Below are positions 13,664 to 21,536 of a stretch of DNA of 21,536 bases, piece by piece. Both the position numbers and the translations under genes were made by a program. This DNA is from a virus: IMG/VR virus record IMGVR_UViG_3300030012_002523, positions 1 to 21,536 of that record, one strand, 5' to 3'. The notes beneath the pieces are model-generated. The model did no database searches and was not told the DNA's origin. It saw only the letters and a list, made by a program, of their open reading frames with translations. Position 1 is the first letter of the stretch, and each line of letters begins with the position of its first letter.

Positions 13664-14286
13664 TGCAAAGTTTATACAACTTTATTATAGAACCAGAAAA
13701 CAACAGGTATAATAATGAAGTAGATATTAATGGTAAAAAACTTATTGTTAACACAACTATGGACGATCATAAGTTTGTTAATAGAGTTGGTATAGTAAAA
13801 TCAATACCTTTAGTTGGTAAAACAAATATAAAAGTTGGTGACAAAGTAATAGTGCATCATAATGTTTTTAGAAGGTTTTATGATATAAAAGGTAGAGAAA
13901 AAAACAGTAGTTCATATTTTAAAGAAGATATGTATTTTTGTTATTACGATCAAATATTTTTATACAAGCAAAATAACGAGTGGAAAGCTCCTTTAAACTA
14001 CTGCTTTGTAAAACCTATACTTAATAATAAAAAAGACATTATAACGACTGAAAAAGAAAGAAAACATATTGGGGTATTAAAATATGGTAATAAGTCGTTA
14101 GAAGCGTTAGGAATAAACGAAGGAGACTTAATAGGATTTAACCTTAATAGCGAATATGAATTTGTTATAGATAATAATAGATTATATCGCATGCAGTCTA
14201 AAGACATTACAATTAAATATGAATACAAAGGAGACGAAGTTGAATATAATCCAAGCTGGGCAAAAGGCTGTGGAAGAACTTATTAA
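13663..14286 (+). CDS. Probable tandem (double) GroES-like co-chaperonin (207 aa)
   Basis: Two successive halves each read like a GroES barrel. Half 1 (1-~103): strand 'LYNFIIEP', a loop with 'NGKKLIVNTT' in mobile-loop position, then 'NRVGIVKSIPLVGKTNIKVGDKVIVHHNVFRRFYD' and closing 'DMYFCYYDQIFLYK'. Half 2 (~108-200): 'LNYCFVKPILNNKKDIITTEKERKHIGVLKYGNKSLEALGINEGDLIGFNLNSEYEFVIDNNRLYRMQSKDITIKYEY'. The order of elements 'GxVxxxG...VxxGDxVxF...I...LYxM...DI' matches GroES in both. Neither half keeps the exact GGIVL tripeptide; LIV and DII may replace it. This would be a second lid protein besides the 86-aa GroES. The evidence is pattern-level. Alternatively it is a virion protein using the same fold. 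Confidence 0.55.
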   Translation: MQSLYNFIIEPENNRYNNEVDINGKKLIVNTTMDDHKFVNRVGIVKSIPLVGKTNIKVGDKVIVHHNVFRRFYDIKGREKNSSSYFKEDMYFCYYDQIFLYKQNNEWKAPLNYCFVKPILNNKKDIITTEKERKHIGVLKYGNKSLEALGINEGDLIGFNLNSEYEFVIDNNRLYRMQSKDITIKYEYKGDEVEYNPSWAKGCGRTY

Positions 14287-14494
14287 GGTTGCAAAAGAAC
14301 CTATAGTTGATTCAGATGATGATATATCTGCTGATCGTTTAAAAAACGCAGCAGCAACAAAAAAGCTAGCTATATTCGATGCCTTTGAAATACTTGCTCG
14401 TATACAAGAAGAAGAAGATATGTTGAATGATAAACCTAAAGAAGTTAAAGAACAAAGAACTTTTAAAGGTTTTGCTGAAGGTAGATCTAAATAA
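14219..14494 (+). CDS. Small acidic helical protein before terminase (91 aa)
   Basis: The ATG at 14219 overlaps the previous gene by 68 bases, unusually long for this genome. In-frame TTG (14240) and GTG (14270) are alternatives, and the protein-like part begins at 'NIIQAGQKAVEELIKVAKEPIV' (residue 9 on). The core 'DDDISADRLKNAAATKKLAIFDAFEILARIQEEEDMLN' (about 33-70) is a helical region with an acidic patch; the tail is 'RTFKGFAEGRSK'. Its size and position two genes before the large terminase would suit a small terminase subunit or packaging partner, but no DNA-binding motif is visible. Its stop overlaps the next ATG by one base. Confidence 0.7.
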   Translation: MNTKETKLNIIQAGQKAVEELIKVAKEPIVDSDDDISADRLKNAAATKKLAIFDAFEILARIQEEEDMLNDKPKEVKEQRTFKGFAEGRSK

Positions 14495-14787
14495 TGGAGT
14501 TTTTATGTTCACAATGTGGTGCTTGTTGCAGGGCTGCAGGTAAAATGAACGGTGCTAAGTATGGCTTACCTATAAAAAAAGATGGTAGTTGTGCTAATTT
14601 AGTAGGTAATATTTGTTCTATTTATAGTAAAAGACCAGATATATGTAGAGTAGATTCAATGACACATAGTAATTTGTATAAAAACAAAAAAGATTATTAT
14701 ATTAAAGCAACTAAAAATTGTCATATATTAATCGACGCTGAAGGTTTAGATGCTAAATATAAAATAGACATTAAGAAATATAATTAA
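14494..14787 (+). CDS. YkgJ-like cysteine-cluster (zinc/iron-binding) protein (97 aa)
   Basis: The sequence C5-x2-C8-x2-C11-C12, then C33, C41 and 'YSKRPDIC51R' matches the CxxCxxCC family ('putative zinc- or iron-chelating domain', YkgJ type), including the 'IYxxRPxxCR' signature. The family binds a metal cluster; biochemical roles are mostly unknown. At 97 residues this is a minimal version. It lies one base-overlap after the acidic small gene and 3 bases before terminase, a position where I have seen this family in marine phage genomes. Its role in the phage (metal storage, redox or modification of a virion protein) is not shown by the sequence. Confidence 0.85.
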   Translation: MEFLCSQCGACCRAAGKMNGAKYGLPIKKDGSCANLVGNICSIYSKRPDICRVDSMTHSNLYKNKKDYYIKATKNCHILIDAEGLDAKYKIDIKKYN

Positions 14788-14790
14788 ATT

Positions 14791-16998
14791 ATGTATAAGC
14801 AAACTTTAGTAAAAATACTAAAAGATTATATAAAACCTAAAACTTTAAATAAAAAGAATAGATATAAAAAGTGGGAGTATGGATATAACGAAGACTATGA
14901 TATGGTTGTTATATCTAAAACAGGTGAGATAGGTGATATATACGAAATACAAAATTTAAAAATAGCTTTACCTAAGCCTGTTAATATAAAAAAATTTAAT
15001 TCAAACACTTGGGAATATACAGAATATCCTAAAGTATTGAAAAAAATAAAGTCAGTATTTGATTGGGAACAATACCCTACAGAATTTAAAGAACAATGGT
15101 ATGATTACATCGATAATGAGTTTACCCGTAGGGAAGAAGGTTTTTGGTTTTATAACAAAGACGTTCCTACTTATATTACTGGTACTCATTACATGTACTT
15201 GCAGTGGAGTAAAATTGATGTCGGGCAGCCAGACTTTCGCGAGTCAAATAGATTATTCTATATATTTTGGGAGGCTTGCAAGGCCGATGCACGTTGCTAT
15301 GGATTGTGCTACCTTAAGAACAGACGTTCTGGGTTTTCGTTTATGGCCTCAGGAGAGGTGGTTAACTTGGCAACCATATCCTCTGACTCTAGATATGGAA
15401 TATTATCTAAATCTGGACCTGATGCGAAGAAGATGTTTACAGACAAGGTGGTACCGATATCGGTTAATTACCCCTTCTTTTTCAAACCAATACAGGACGG
15501 TATGGATCGCCCCAAGACCGAGCTTGCCTATCGCGTCCCAGCGACCAAATACACCCGTAAGAAACTTGAGACCAACGAGAAGTTACAGGAGCTCGACGGA
15601 CTTGATACCACGATCGACTGGAAGAATACCGGTGACAACTCGTACGACGGTGAGAAACTCAAGCTCCTTGTCCACGACGAGAGCGGTAAATGGGAAAGGC
15701 CGAACAACATCCTCAACAACTGGAGGGTTACGAAAACGACATTAAGATTAGGTAGTAAAATTATAGGTAAGTGCATGATGGGTTCAACTAGTAACTCATT
15801 AGATAAAGGTGGTGATAACTTTAAAAAACTCTATTATGACTCAGATGTTACAAAAAGAAACCGCAATGGACAGACTAGCTCAGGATTATATTCTTTGTTC
15901 ATACCTATGGAATGGAACTACGAAGGATATATTGATATGTATGGAGCACCTGTCTTCGACACTCCGAACACACCGGTACTCAATGCATTTAAAGACAAAA
16001 TACAACAAGGTGTAATAGAGTATTGGCAGAACGAAGTTGAAGGCTTAAAAAACGATCAAGACAGTTTAAATGAGTTTTATAGACAGTTTCCTCGTACTGA
16101 AAGTCACGCTTTTAGAGATGAAGCAAAACAGTCGCTTTTTAACTTAACAAAAATATATGAGCAAATAGATTATAACGACGATATTAATAATTCTAGCATT
16201 ATATCTACAGGCTCGTTTCAATGGAAAAATGGTATAAAAGATACTACTGTAGAGTTTATGCCAAATAAAAATGGAAGATTTAAAGTATCTTGGGTACCTA
16301 TAGTTGAAATGCAAAACCGTATGCGATTAAAAAACGGTGTTAAATATCCTGCTAATGATCACATAGGTGCTTTTGGTTGTGATAGTTATGATATATCAGG
16401 TACTGTAGATGGTATAGGCTCAAACGGTGCATTACACGGGCTTACTAAGTTCTCAATGGAAGAAGCACCTTCTAATATGTTTTTTTTAGAATATGTTGCT
16501 AGGCCACAAACAGCTGAGATGTTTTTTGAAGATGTACTTATGGCTTGTGTTTTTTATGGAATGCCAATACTTGCTGAAAATAATAAACCAAGACTATTAT
16601 ACCATTTTAAAAGAAGAGGTTATAGAGGTTATTCTATGAATAGACCAGATAAAATTTATAATAAGTTATCTGTAACTGAAAAAGAAATAGGTGGTATACC
16701 TAATTCATCTGTAGATATGAAACAGTCTCATGCTGCAGCTATAGAGTCTTATATAGAAAAACATATAGGGCAAAACGAACAAGGCTACGGTAATATGTAT
16801 TTTAGTAGAACACTAGAAGACTGGGCTAAGTTTGATATAAATAATAGAACAAAATTTGATGCTTCAATAAGTTCTGGGCTTGCTATAATGGCTTGTAATA
16901 AAAATCTTTACGCGCCAACGCAACAAAGAAAGGTTATGAACATAGACCTTGGAATAAGAAGGTATGACAACAAAGGATCAAGATCAAAAATAATTTAA
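14791..16998 (+). CDS. terL: Terminase large subunit (735 aa)
   Basis: This is the DNA-packaging motor with an N-terminal ATPase and a C-terminal RNase H-like nuclease. A degenerate Walker A is seen at 'LKNRRSGFSFMASGE' (175-189) and Walker B at 'LLVHDESGKWE' (D296, E297). A coupling-motif candidate 'CMMGSTSN' lies near 328-335. Nuclease acidic residues are probably D531 ('FGCDSYD'), E596 ('ILAENNKPR') and D642 ('SSVDMKQSH'). At 735 residues it is longer than most (450-650). Codons ~161-314 are markedly GC-richer than the rest: positions 15541-15660 are 50% GC by hand count, against 28% for 16561-16620. AAG, GAG and CTC replace AAA, GAA and TTA. This patch covers exactly Walker A to Walker B, suggesting recombination or strain mixing. 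The portal gene follows 4 bases later. Confidence 0.9.
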   Translation: MYKQTLVKILKDYIKPKTLNKKNRYKKWEYGYNEDYDMVVISKTGEIGDIYEIQNLKIALPKPVNIKKFNSNTWEYTEYPKVLKKIKSVFDWEQYPTEFKEQWYDYIDNEFTRREEGFWFYNKDVPTYITGTHYMYLQWSKIDVGQPDFRESNRLFYIFWEACKADARCYGLCYLKNRRSGFSFMASGEVVNLATISSDSRYGILSKSGPDAKKMFTDKVVPISVNYPFFFKPIQDGMDRPKTELAYRVPATKYTRKKLETNEKLQELDGLDTTIDWKNTGDNSYDGEKLKLLVHDESGKWERPNNILNNWRVTKTTLRLGSKIIGKCMMGSTSNSLDKGGDNFKKLYYDSDVTKRNRNGQTSSGLYSLFIPMEWNYEGYIDMYGAPVFDTPNTPVLNAFKDKIQQGVIEYWQNEVEGLKNDQDSLNEFYRQFPRTESHAFRDEAKQSLFNLTKIYEQIDYNDDINNSSIISTGSFQWKNGIKDTTVEFMPNKNGRFKVSWVPIVEMQNRMRLKNGVKYPANDHIGAFGCDSYDISGTVDGIGSNGALHGLTKFSMEEAPSNMFFLEYVARPQTAEMFFEDVLMACVFYGMPILAENNKPRLLYHFKRRGYRGYSMNRPDKIYNKLSVTEKEIGGIPNSSVDMKQSHAAAIESYIEKHIGQNEQGYGNMYFSRTLEDWAKFDINNRTKFDASISSGLAIMACNKNLYAPTQQRKVMNIDLGIRRYDNKGSRSKII

Positions 16999-17002
16999 AT
17001 AA

Positions 17003-19426
17003 ATGGTTAACAAAGCTATAAAAAGTTCTTTTCCCAGCCAAGCGGTTAGTGATTTAGAAAAAATGACATCTGAGTATGGCGCTAAAGTTGGTAGAGCTAT
17101 TGAGCATGAGTGGTTTAATAATAAAACAGACTACAACGATAAAAACGGATCTGGTAGATATGGTTCGTCTAGAAGAGCTTATAACTCTCTAAGACTTTAT
17201 GCTAGAGGAGAGCAATCAGTTAGAAAATATAAAGATGAATTATCTATTAATGGTGATTTGTCTTATTTAAACTTAGACTGGAAGCCAGTGCCTATTATAC
17301 CAAAGTTTGTTGATATTGTTGTTAATGGCATGGCTGATAGATCTTATGATATAAAAGCATACTCACAAGACCCAGCTTCTATAAAACAAAGAACTGATTA
17401 CGTTACTAAAATTGCTGAAGATATGGTTGCTAAACCATTTAACGATGCTGTAGCTAGTCAACTAGGCATAGACATATACCAAACAGATCAAAATAAACTA
17501 CCTGAATCTACACAAGAGCTTGAGCTTCATATGCAGTTAGATTACAAACAGTCTGTTGAAATAGCAGAAGAAGAAGCTATAAATAGTATTTTTGACAAAA
17601 ACAAATACGAATATATATCTAAAAGAATAAATAATGATTTAGTTGTTTTAGGTATTGGTGCTGCTAAAAGCTCTTTTAATAAAGCAGAAGGTATTAAAGT
17701 ACAATATGTAGATCCTGCTGATTTAGTTTATTCTAATACTGATTCACCTTATTTTGATGATATTTACTATGTAGGTGAAGTAAAAGAAATATATTTAAAC
17801 GAGCTTAAAAAAGAGTTTCCTGAGTTAACAGATGATCAGTTAAAAGAGTATGGTGGTTATAAAGGCTATAACAATATGGCTTACAAACATAATTCAAAAG
17901 CTGAAGAAGAAAATAGTGTTTCAGTATTATATTTTGAATATAAAACATATGCTAATCAAGTTCATAAAATAAAAACTACAGCTAGTGGCGGTAGAAAAGC
18001 TATTGAAAAAGATGACACCTTTAATCCACCAGATGCAGAAGATTTTGAAAAAGTAGATAGAGCTATTGAAGTTATATATGAAGGTGTAAAAGTAATTGGT
18101 AGTAAAGATGTTTTAAAATGGGAGTTGAAGAAAAACATGATGCGACCAAAAGCAGATACTACTAAAGCTCAAATGAGTTACGCTATATGTGCACCACGTA
18201 TGTATGAAGGTCGTATTGAAAGTTTAGTTAGTCGTATGACTAGCTTTGCTGATATGATACAAATAACACATTTAAAGCTACAACAAGTATTATCACGCAT
18301 GGTACCAGATGGTGTTTATTTAGATGCTGATGGTTTAGCTGAAGTTGATCTTGGTAATGGAACAAATTATAATCCTCAAGAAGCTTTAAACATGTATTTC
18401 CAAACAGGTAGTGTTATCGGTAGATCAATGACTCAAGATGGTGATATGAACAGAGGTGCTTTACCAATAAGAGAAATAAACACAAGTGGAGGTAGTAATA
18501 AAATATCTTCTTTAATAAGCACATATAATTATTATTTACAAATGATGCGTGATGTTACTGGTTTAAACGAAGCTAGAGATGGTAGTTTACCAGATAAAAA
18601 CGCACTAGTAGGTATACAAAAAATTGCTGCTGCTAATTCTAATACAGCAACAAGACACATATTGCAGTCAAGCTTGTATATAACCCTAACGATGGCAGAG
18701 TGTATTGCAATGCGTGTTTCTGATGTAATAGAATATTCACCAACTAAAGAATCATTTATAAAAACTTTAGGTAAATTTAATGTCTCTACTTTAGAAGAAA
18801 TGTCTAATTTACATTTACATGATTTTGGTATATTTTTAGAATTAGCTCCTGATGAAGAAGAAAAGTCAATGCTTGAAAATAATATACAAGTTGCTTTAAA
18901 GTCTAATCAAATACAATTAGAAGACGCTATAGATATTAGAGAAGTTCGTAACATTAAGCTAGCTAATCAACTACTTAAAATAAGACGTAGAAAAAAACAA
19001 GAGCTAGATCAACAACAAGCTCAGCAAAATATTCAAGCTCAAAGTCAAGCTAATGCACAAGCTGCTCAAGCCGCTGCACAAGCAGACATGCAGAAGCAGC
19101 AAGCGCTTACAGAATCAAAAGCTCAGTTAGAGCAAATTAAATCTCAGCTTGAAATATCTAAAATGGAAAGAGAAGCTGAAATTAAAAGAGAACTGATGCA
19201 ATATGAGTTTGAAATTAATAAACAATTACAAGAAGGACAAATAGCTATTGTTAGAGAAAAAGATAAGTTCAAAGAAGATCGTAAAGACGAAAGAACTAAA
19301 ATACAAGCATCACAACAAAGTGAGCTTATAAATCAAAGAAAAACAAACGCGCCGCCTAAAAACTTTGAGTCTGCAGGACAAGATACATTAGGTGGGTTTG
19401 GACTTGAACAGTTTGAGCCGCGTTAA
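17003..19426 (+). CDS. Portal protein (807 aa)
   Basis: This would be the dodecameric ring through which DNA enters and leaves the head. It directly follows terminase and precedes the scaffold and capsid, the standard order. Recognisable stretches include 'LNLDWKPVPIIPKFVDIVVNGMADRSYDIKAYSQDP' (about 90-125) and 'MRDVTGLNEARDGSLPDKNALVGIQKIAAANSNTATRHIL' (about 515-555), the latter a hallmark of this portal type. Residues ~665-770 are a long Gln/Ala/Glu-rich coiled coil ('QQQAQQNIQAQSQANAQAAQAAAQADMQKQQALTESKAQLEQIKSQLE'). That would suit a barrel extending into the head as in P22-type long portals (analogy). The tail 'DTLGGFGLEQFEPR' is probably flexible. Codon use is uniformly AT-rich, unlike the patch in terminase. 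Confidence 0.88.
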   Translation: MVNKAIKSSFPSQAVSDLEKMTSEYGAKVGRAIEHEWFNNKTDYNDKNGSGRYGSSRRAYNSLRLYARGEQSVRKYKDELSINGDLSYLNLDWKPVPIIPKFVDIVVNGMADRSYDIKAYSQDPASIKQRTDYVTKIAEDMVAKPFNDAVASQLGIDIYQTDQNKLPESTQELELHMQLDYKQSVEIAEEEAINSIFDKNKYEYISKRINNDLVVLGIGAAKSSFNKAEGIKVQYVDPADLVYSNTDSPYFDDIYYVGEVKEIYLNELKKEFPELTDDQLKEYGGYKGYNNMAYKHNSKAEEENSVSVLYFEYKTYANQVHKIKTTASGGRKAIEKDDTFNPPDAEDFEKVDRAIEVIYEGVKVIGSKDVLKWELKKNMMRPKADTTKAQMSYAICAPRMYEGRIESLVSRMTSFADMIQITHLKLQQVLSRMVPDGVYLDADGLAEVDLGNGTNYNPQEALNMYFQTGSVIGRSMTQDGDMNRGALPIREINTSGGSNKISSLISTYNYYLQMMRDVTGLNEARDGSLPDKNALVGIQKIAAANSNTATRHILQSSLYITLTMAECIAMRVSDVIEYSPTKESFIKTLGKFNVSTLEEMSNLHLHDFGIFLELAPDEEEKSMLENNIQVALKSNQIQLEDAIDIREVRNIKLANQLLKIRRRKKQELDQQQAQQNIQAQSQANAQAAQAAAQADMQKQQALTESKAQLEQIKSQLEISKMEREAEIKRELMQYEFEINKQLQEGQIAIVREKDKFKEDRKDERTKIQASQQSELINQRKTNAPPKNFESAGQDTLGGFGLEQFEPR

Positions 19427-19457
19427 ACAAAAACAAACAATTATATAATATTTTATC

Positions 19458-20654
19458 ATGTCAGAACAAACACAACCGATCGAAGAGATCAAAGATGAAG
19501 TTGTAGATCAAGTTGAAACTACGGCTGAAGAACCTAAAAAAGAAGAAATTACTTATAAAGAAAAAACAGAAGACGGTACAATAAAGCTTGATTTAGGTAA
19601 ACTTAAAAAATTTAAAGAACAACAAAACGCTGATACAGATGTTAAAGAAGAAGTGCGGGTGCAAGCACAAGATGAAAAACCGCAAGAGTCAGACGATAAA
19701 GAACAGGTTGAACAGCAAGCTGAGGAGCAAGTTATACAAGAAATAACAGAAGAAGAGCCTGTTGAACAAAAACCTGTTGTAGAGCAACCTGTTGTAGAAG
19801 AAACAAAACCAGTACAAGAACAAAGACAGTTACCAGAAAACATTGAAAGTTTGGTAAAGTTTATGGAAGAAACTGGTGGAAGTATAGAAGATTATGCAAG
19901 ATTAAACGCAGACTATACAAATGTAGATGACAATACATTATTAAAAGAATATTACAAGTCAACCAAGTCTCACTTAGATAATAGCGAGATTGATTTTTTA
20001 ATTGAAGATAGTTTTTCATTTGACGAAGAATTAGATGAACAACGTGATATTAGAAAAAAGAAGTTGGCCTTGAAAGAAGAAGTTGCGAAAGCTAAAAAGT
20101 TTCTTACTGGTTTAAAAGACGAATATTACAAAGAAGTTAAGTTAACTTCTAAGTTGTCTAAAGATCAGCAAGATGCTATTAACTTTTATAACGAATATAA
20201 CCAAAAACAAACCGCTACCAATGAGATCCAAGAAAAGCAGTACAAGCAATTTGAGCAAAGTACCAATAATGTTTTTAACGAAAACTTCAAAGGTTTTGAT
20301 TTTAGAGTTGGAGACAAAAAATATAGGTATAATGTAAAAGATGCCGCTGCTGTTAAGGATTACCAGAGTGACATATCTAATTTCGTTAAGGAGTTCTTAG
20401 ATGAAAATAATATGATGAAAGACGCTGCTGGTTATCATAAAGCTTTATATGCTGGTAAAAATATTGACAAAATAGTTCAACATTTTTATGAACAAGGTAA
20501 AGCTGACGCTATAAAAAACACCGCTATGAAGTCAAAAAATATTGACATGGGTGCTAGAACTGTAAAACCAGTTGTAGACACAAGCGGTATGAAAGTTAGA
20601 GTGTTAGGTGGTGATAATAGTTCAAGGTTAAAATTTAAAATTAGAAAAAAATAA
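19458..20654 (+). CDS. Probable scaffolding protein (398 aa)
   Basis: It lies between portal and capsid, the usual scaffold position. Residues 1-130 are highly acidic and Glu/Gln/Val-rich with repeated 'EEPVEQKPVVEQPVVEE' units, probably disordered. Residues ~190-270 are helical and coiled-coil-like ('FDEELDEQRDIRKKKLALKEEVAKAKKFLTGLKDEYYKEVKL'). The C-terminus is basic ('SGMKVRVLGGDNSSRLKFKIRKK'), suited to binding the inner capsid surface, as scaffold C-termini do. No protease motif is seen, so any capsid maturation protease would be elsewhere. It could alternatively be an internal head protein. The ATG follows a 31-base A/T gap. Confidence 0.65.
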   Translation: MSEQTQPIEEIKDEVVDQVETTAEEPKKEEITYKEKTEDGTIKLDLGKLKKFKEQQNADTDVKEEVRVQAQDEKPQESDDKEQVEQQAEEQVIQEITEEEPVEQKPVVEQPVVEETKPVQEQRQLPENIESLVKFMEETGGSIEDYARLNADYTNVDDNTLLKEYYKSTKSHLDNSEIDFLIEDSFSFDEELDEQRDIRKKKLALKEEVAKAKKFLTGLKDEYYKEVKLTSKLSKDQQDAINFYNEYNQKQTATNEIQEKQYKQFEQSTNNVFNENFKGFDFRVGDKKYRYNVKDAAAVKDYQSDISNFVKEFLDENNMMKDAAGYHKALYAGKNIDKIVQHFYEQGKADAIKNTAMKSKNIDMGARTVKPVVDTSGMKVRVLGGDNSSRLKFKIRKK

Positions 20655-20675
20655 ACAATTTAAAAATTTAACAAA

Positions 20676-21536
20676 ATGGGATTTAACACATCTTTAGGTT
20701 TAGGTGGATCATATTCACTTACTCCACACCCAACAGCAGATGTTTTGTCTACAAACTATATTAGCTTTGTTGACGGAAGTGCTGATTGGTCACAACAATA
20801 TCTACCTGAGTTGTACGAGCAAGAAGTAGAACGCTACGGAAACCGTACTATCAGTGGATTTTTACAAATGGTAGGCGCTGAAATGCCTATGAGCTCTGAT
20901 CAAGTTGTTTGGTCTGAGCAAAACAGATTACACATTGCATATAAAAGTGCAGGTGCTGCTGGAAGTACAACAAGTGTAGAAGTAGAAAGTGCTTCTGGTA
21001 ACACTATTTCACTTGGTACTGCATTAAACAACTCACTAAGAGTTGGTGATACAGTATTAGTTACTGACGCTGCTACTGGCCTTAAAACTTTAAAGTGCTA
21101 TGTATCTACAACAGCTGCTTCTGCTACACAAACTGCAGGTCAAGGAGCTGGTAACACAGATGCTACTTTATTGCCATATTCTAAAGCTGCTATGACAGGT
21201 ACATTTGCTGACAACGATCAGTTAAATATATTTGTATACGGTAAAGAATTTGCTAAAGGTAGCGCTAGCCAAAGCGGTGAGCTTAAGCCACAGTTCCAAC
21301 AGTATAACAACAAGCCAATAATTATTAAAGATCACTTTAAAATTAATGGTTCTGATACTGCTAGAATCGGATGGGTTGAGACTACTGACGAAGCTGGACA
21401 AGTGGGATATTCTTGGTATTTAAAGTCTGCTGGAGAAACTAGACTACGTTTTATGGATTATTTAGAAACTTCATTAATTGAAGCTGAAAAAGGAGATGCT
21501 GCTTCTTTAATTCATGATGCATCAGGAGGTTTAGGA
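20676..21536 (+). CDS. Probable major capsid protein, 5' part (287 aa, runs off the window)
   Basis: The frame from ATG 20676 stays open to the last base. It begins MGFNTSLGLGGSYSLTPHPT. Next comes 'YISFVDGSADWSQQYLPELYEQEVERYGNRTISGFLQMVGAEMPMSSDQVVWSEQNRLHI' (about 28-88), a helix-rich N-terminal arm. A beta-rich Thr/Ala/Gly section (about 95-200) could be an inserted surface domain. Then comes 'YGKEFAKGSASQSGELKPQFQQYNNKPIIIKDHFKINGSDTARIGW'. An HK97-type fold is expected from position after portal and scaffold but cannot be confirmed from this part. Codon use includes more GAG, CAC and AAC than neighbours, consistent with high expression. Confidence 0.75.
   Translation, partial: MGFNTSLGLGGSYSLTPHPTADVLSTNYISFVDGSADWSQQYLPELYEQEVERYGNRTISGFLQMVGAEMPMSSDQVVWSEQNRLHIAYKSAGAAGSTTSVEVESASGNTISLGTALNNSLRVGDTVLVTDAATGLKTLKCYVSTTAASATQTAGQGAGNTDATLLPYSKAAMTGTFADNDQLNIFVYGKEFAKGSASQSGELKPQFQQYNNKPIIIKDHFKINGSDTARIGWVETTDEAGQVGYSWYLKSAGETRLRFMDYLETSLIEAEKGDAASLIHDASGGLG

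Noticed and set aside
15059-15745. 228-residue open frame inside the terminase gene in another frame
   Set aside because: It lies fully inside terL, whose frame carries the Walker motifs. It stays open because the GC-rich patch has few TAA-like stops; its composition is Arg/Thr/Pro-rich without motifs.
14791-21536. Assignment to crAss-like phages
   Set aside because: The long terminase and portal and a probable Bacteroidetes host make it tempting, but no family-specific sequence could be confirmed by eye; a terminase and capsid tree would be needed.
1-21536. tRNA genes, integrase, insertion sequences
   Set aside because: I saw no cloverleaf-type sequence, recombinase or transposase motif in the coding or intergenic sequence.

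Overview
The window looks like part of an AT-rich genome of a tailed, double-stranded DNA bacteriophage. The defining genes are a large terminase subunit (14791-16998), a portal protein (17003-19426), a probable scaffold (19458-20654) and the start of a probable major capsid protein (20676 to the window end). No gene start has a clear Shine-Dalgarno sequence. Starts are instead preceded by A/T-rich tracts such as 'aaataATG', which fits a Bacteroidetes host (probably a marine flavobacterium). The host is an inference; no host marker is present.

Layout. The first ~600 bases are read leftwards: two small minus-strand genes (371-144 and 543-436) and a third start codon at the very edge (3-1). Each has a copy of the same promoter-like element, wAATACGA-N9-GATAATATAA, upstream. 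It matches the T7 class promoter at -17 to -10 and has a G at the +1 position. Positions 544-928 form a divergent control region. It holds one of these promoters, a G-run-rich island, and one of two 50-bp direct repeats (86-135 and 799-848), each built as a long interrupted palindrome. From 929 to the end everything is one dense rightward series, with many genes overlapping by 1 to 4 bases.

Rightward genes in order: a basic small protein; a 738-residue fibre with YadA-head-like 'AIG' repeats; a HExxH zincin-like protein; an EF-hand-loop protein; five small lysine-rich proteins (two or three shorter than 60 residues); a 95-residue unknown; a complete GroEL and a GroES overlapping by 4 bases; a probable winged-helix protein; a decoration or fibre-like protein; a 47-residue protein; a 1126-residue fibre ending in an S74 intramolecular chaperone; three small unknowns; a three-TM holin-like protein; a coiled-coil protein; two unknowns, one of which (207 aa) reads as a tandem double GroES-like protein; a small acidic protein; a YkgJ-type cysteine-cluster protein; then terminase, portal, scaffold and capsid.

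How it fits together: the rightward block is the virion assembly module (DNA packaging, head, receptor-binding fibres, lysis). It carries its own chaperonin system, probably to fold capsid or fibre proteins. The leftward genes are probably a separately timed class read by a T7-like single-subunit RNA polymerase encoded outside the window. The most unusual items are the triplicate T7-like promoters, the double GroES-like gene beside a full GroEL/GroES pair, the high-GC patch confined to the terminase ATPase core, and the paired 50-bp palindromic repeats.
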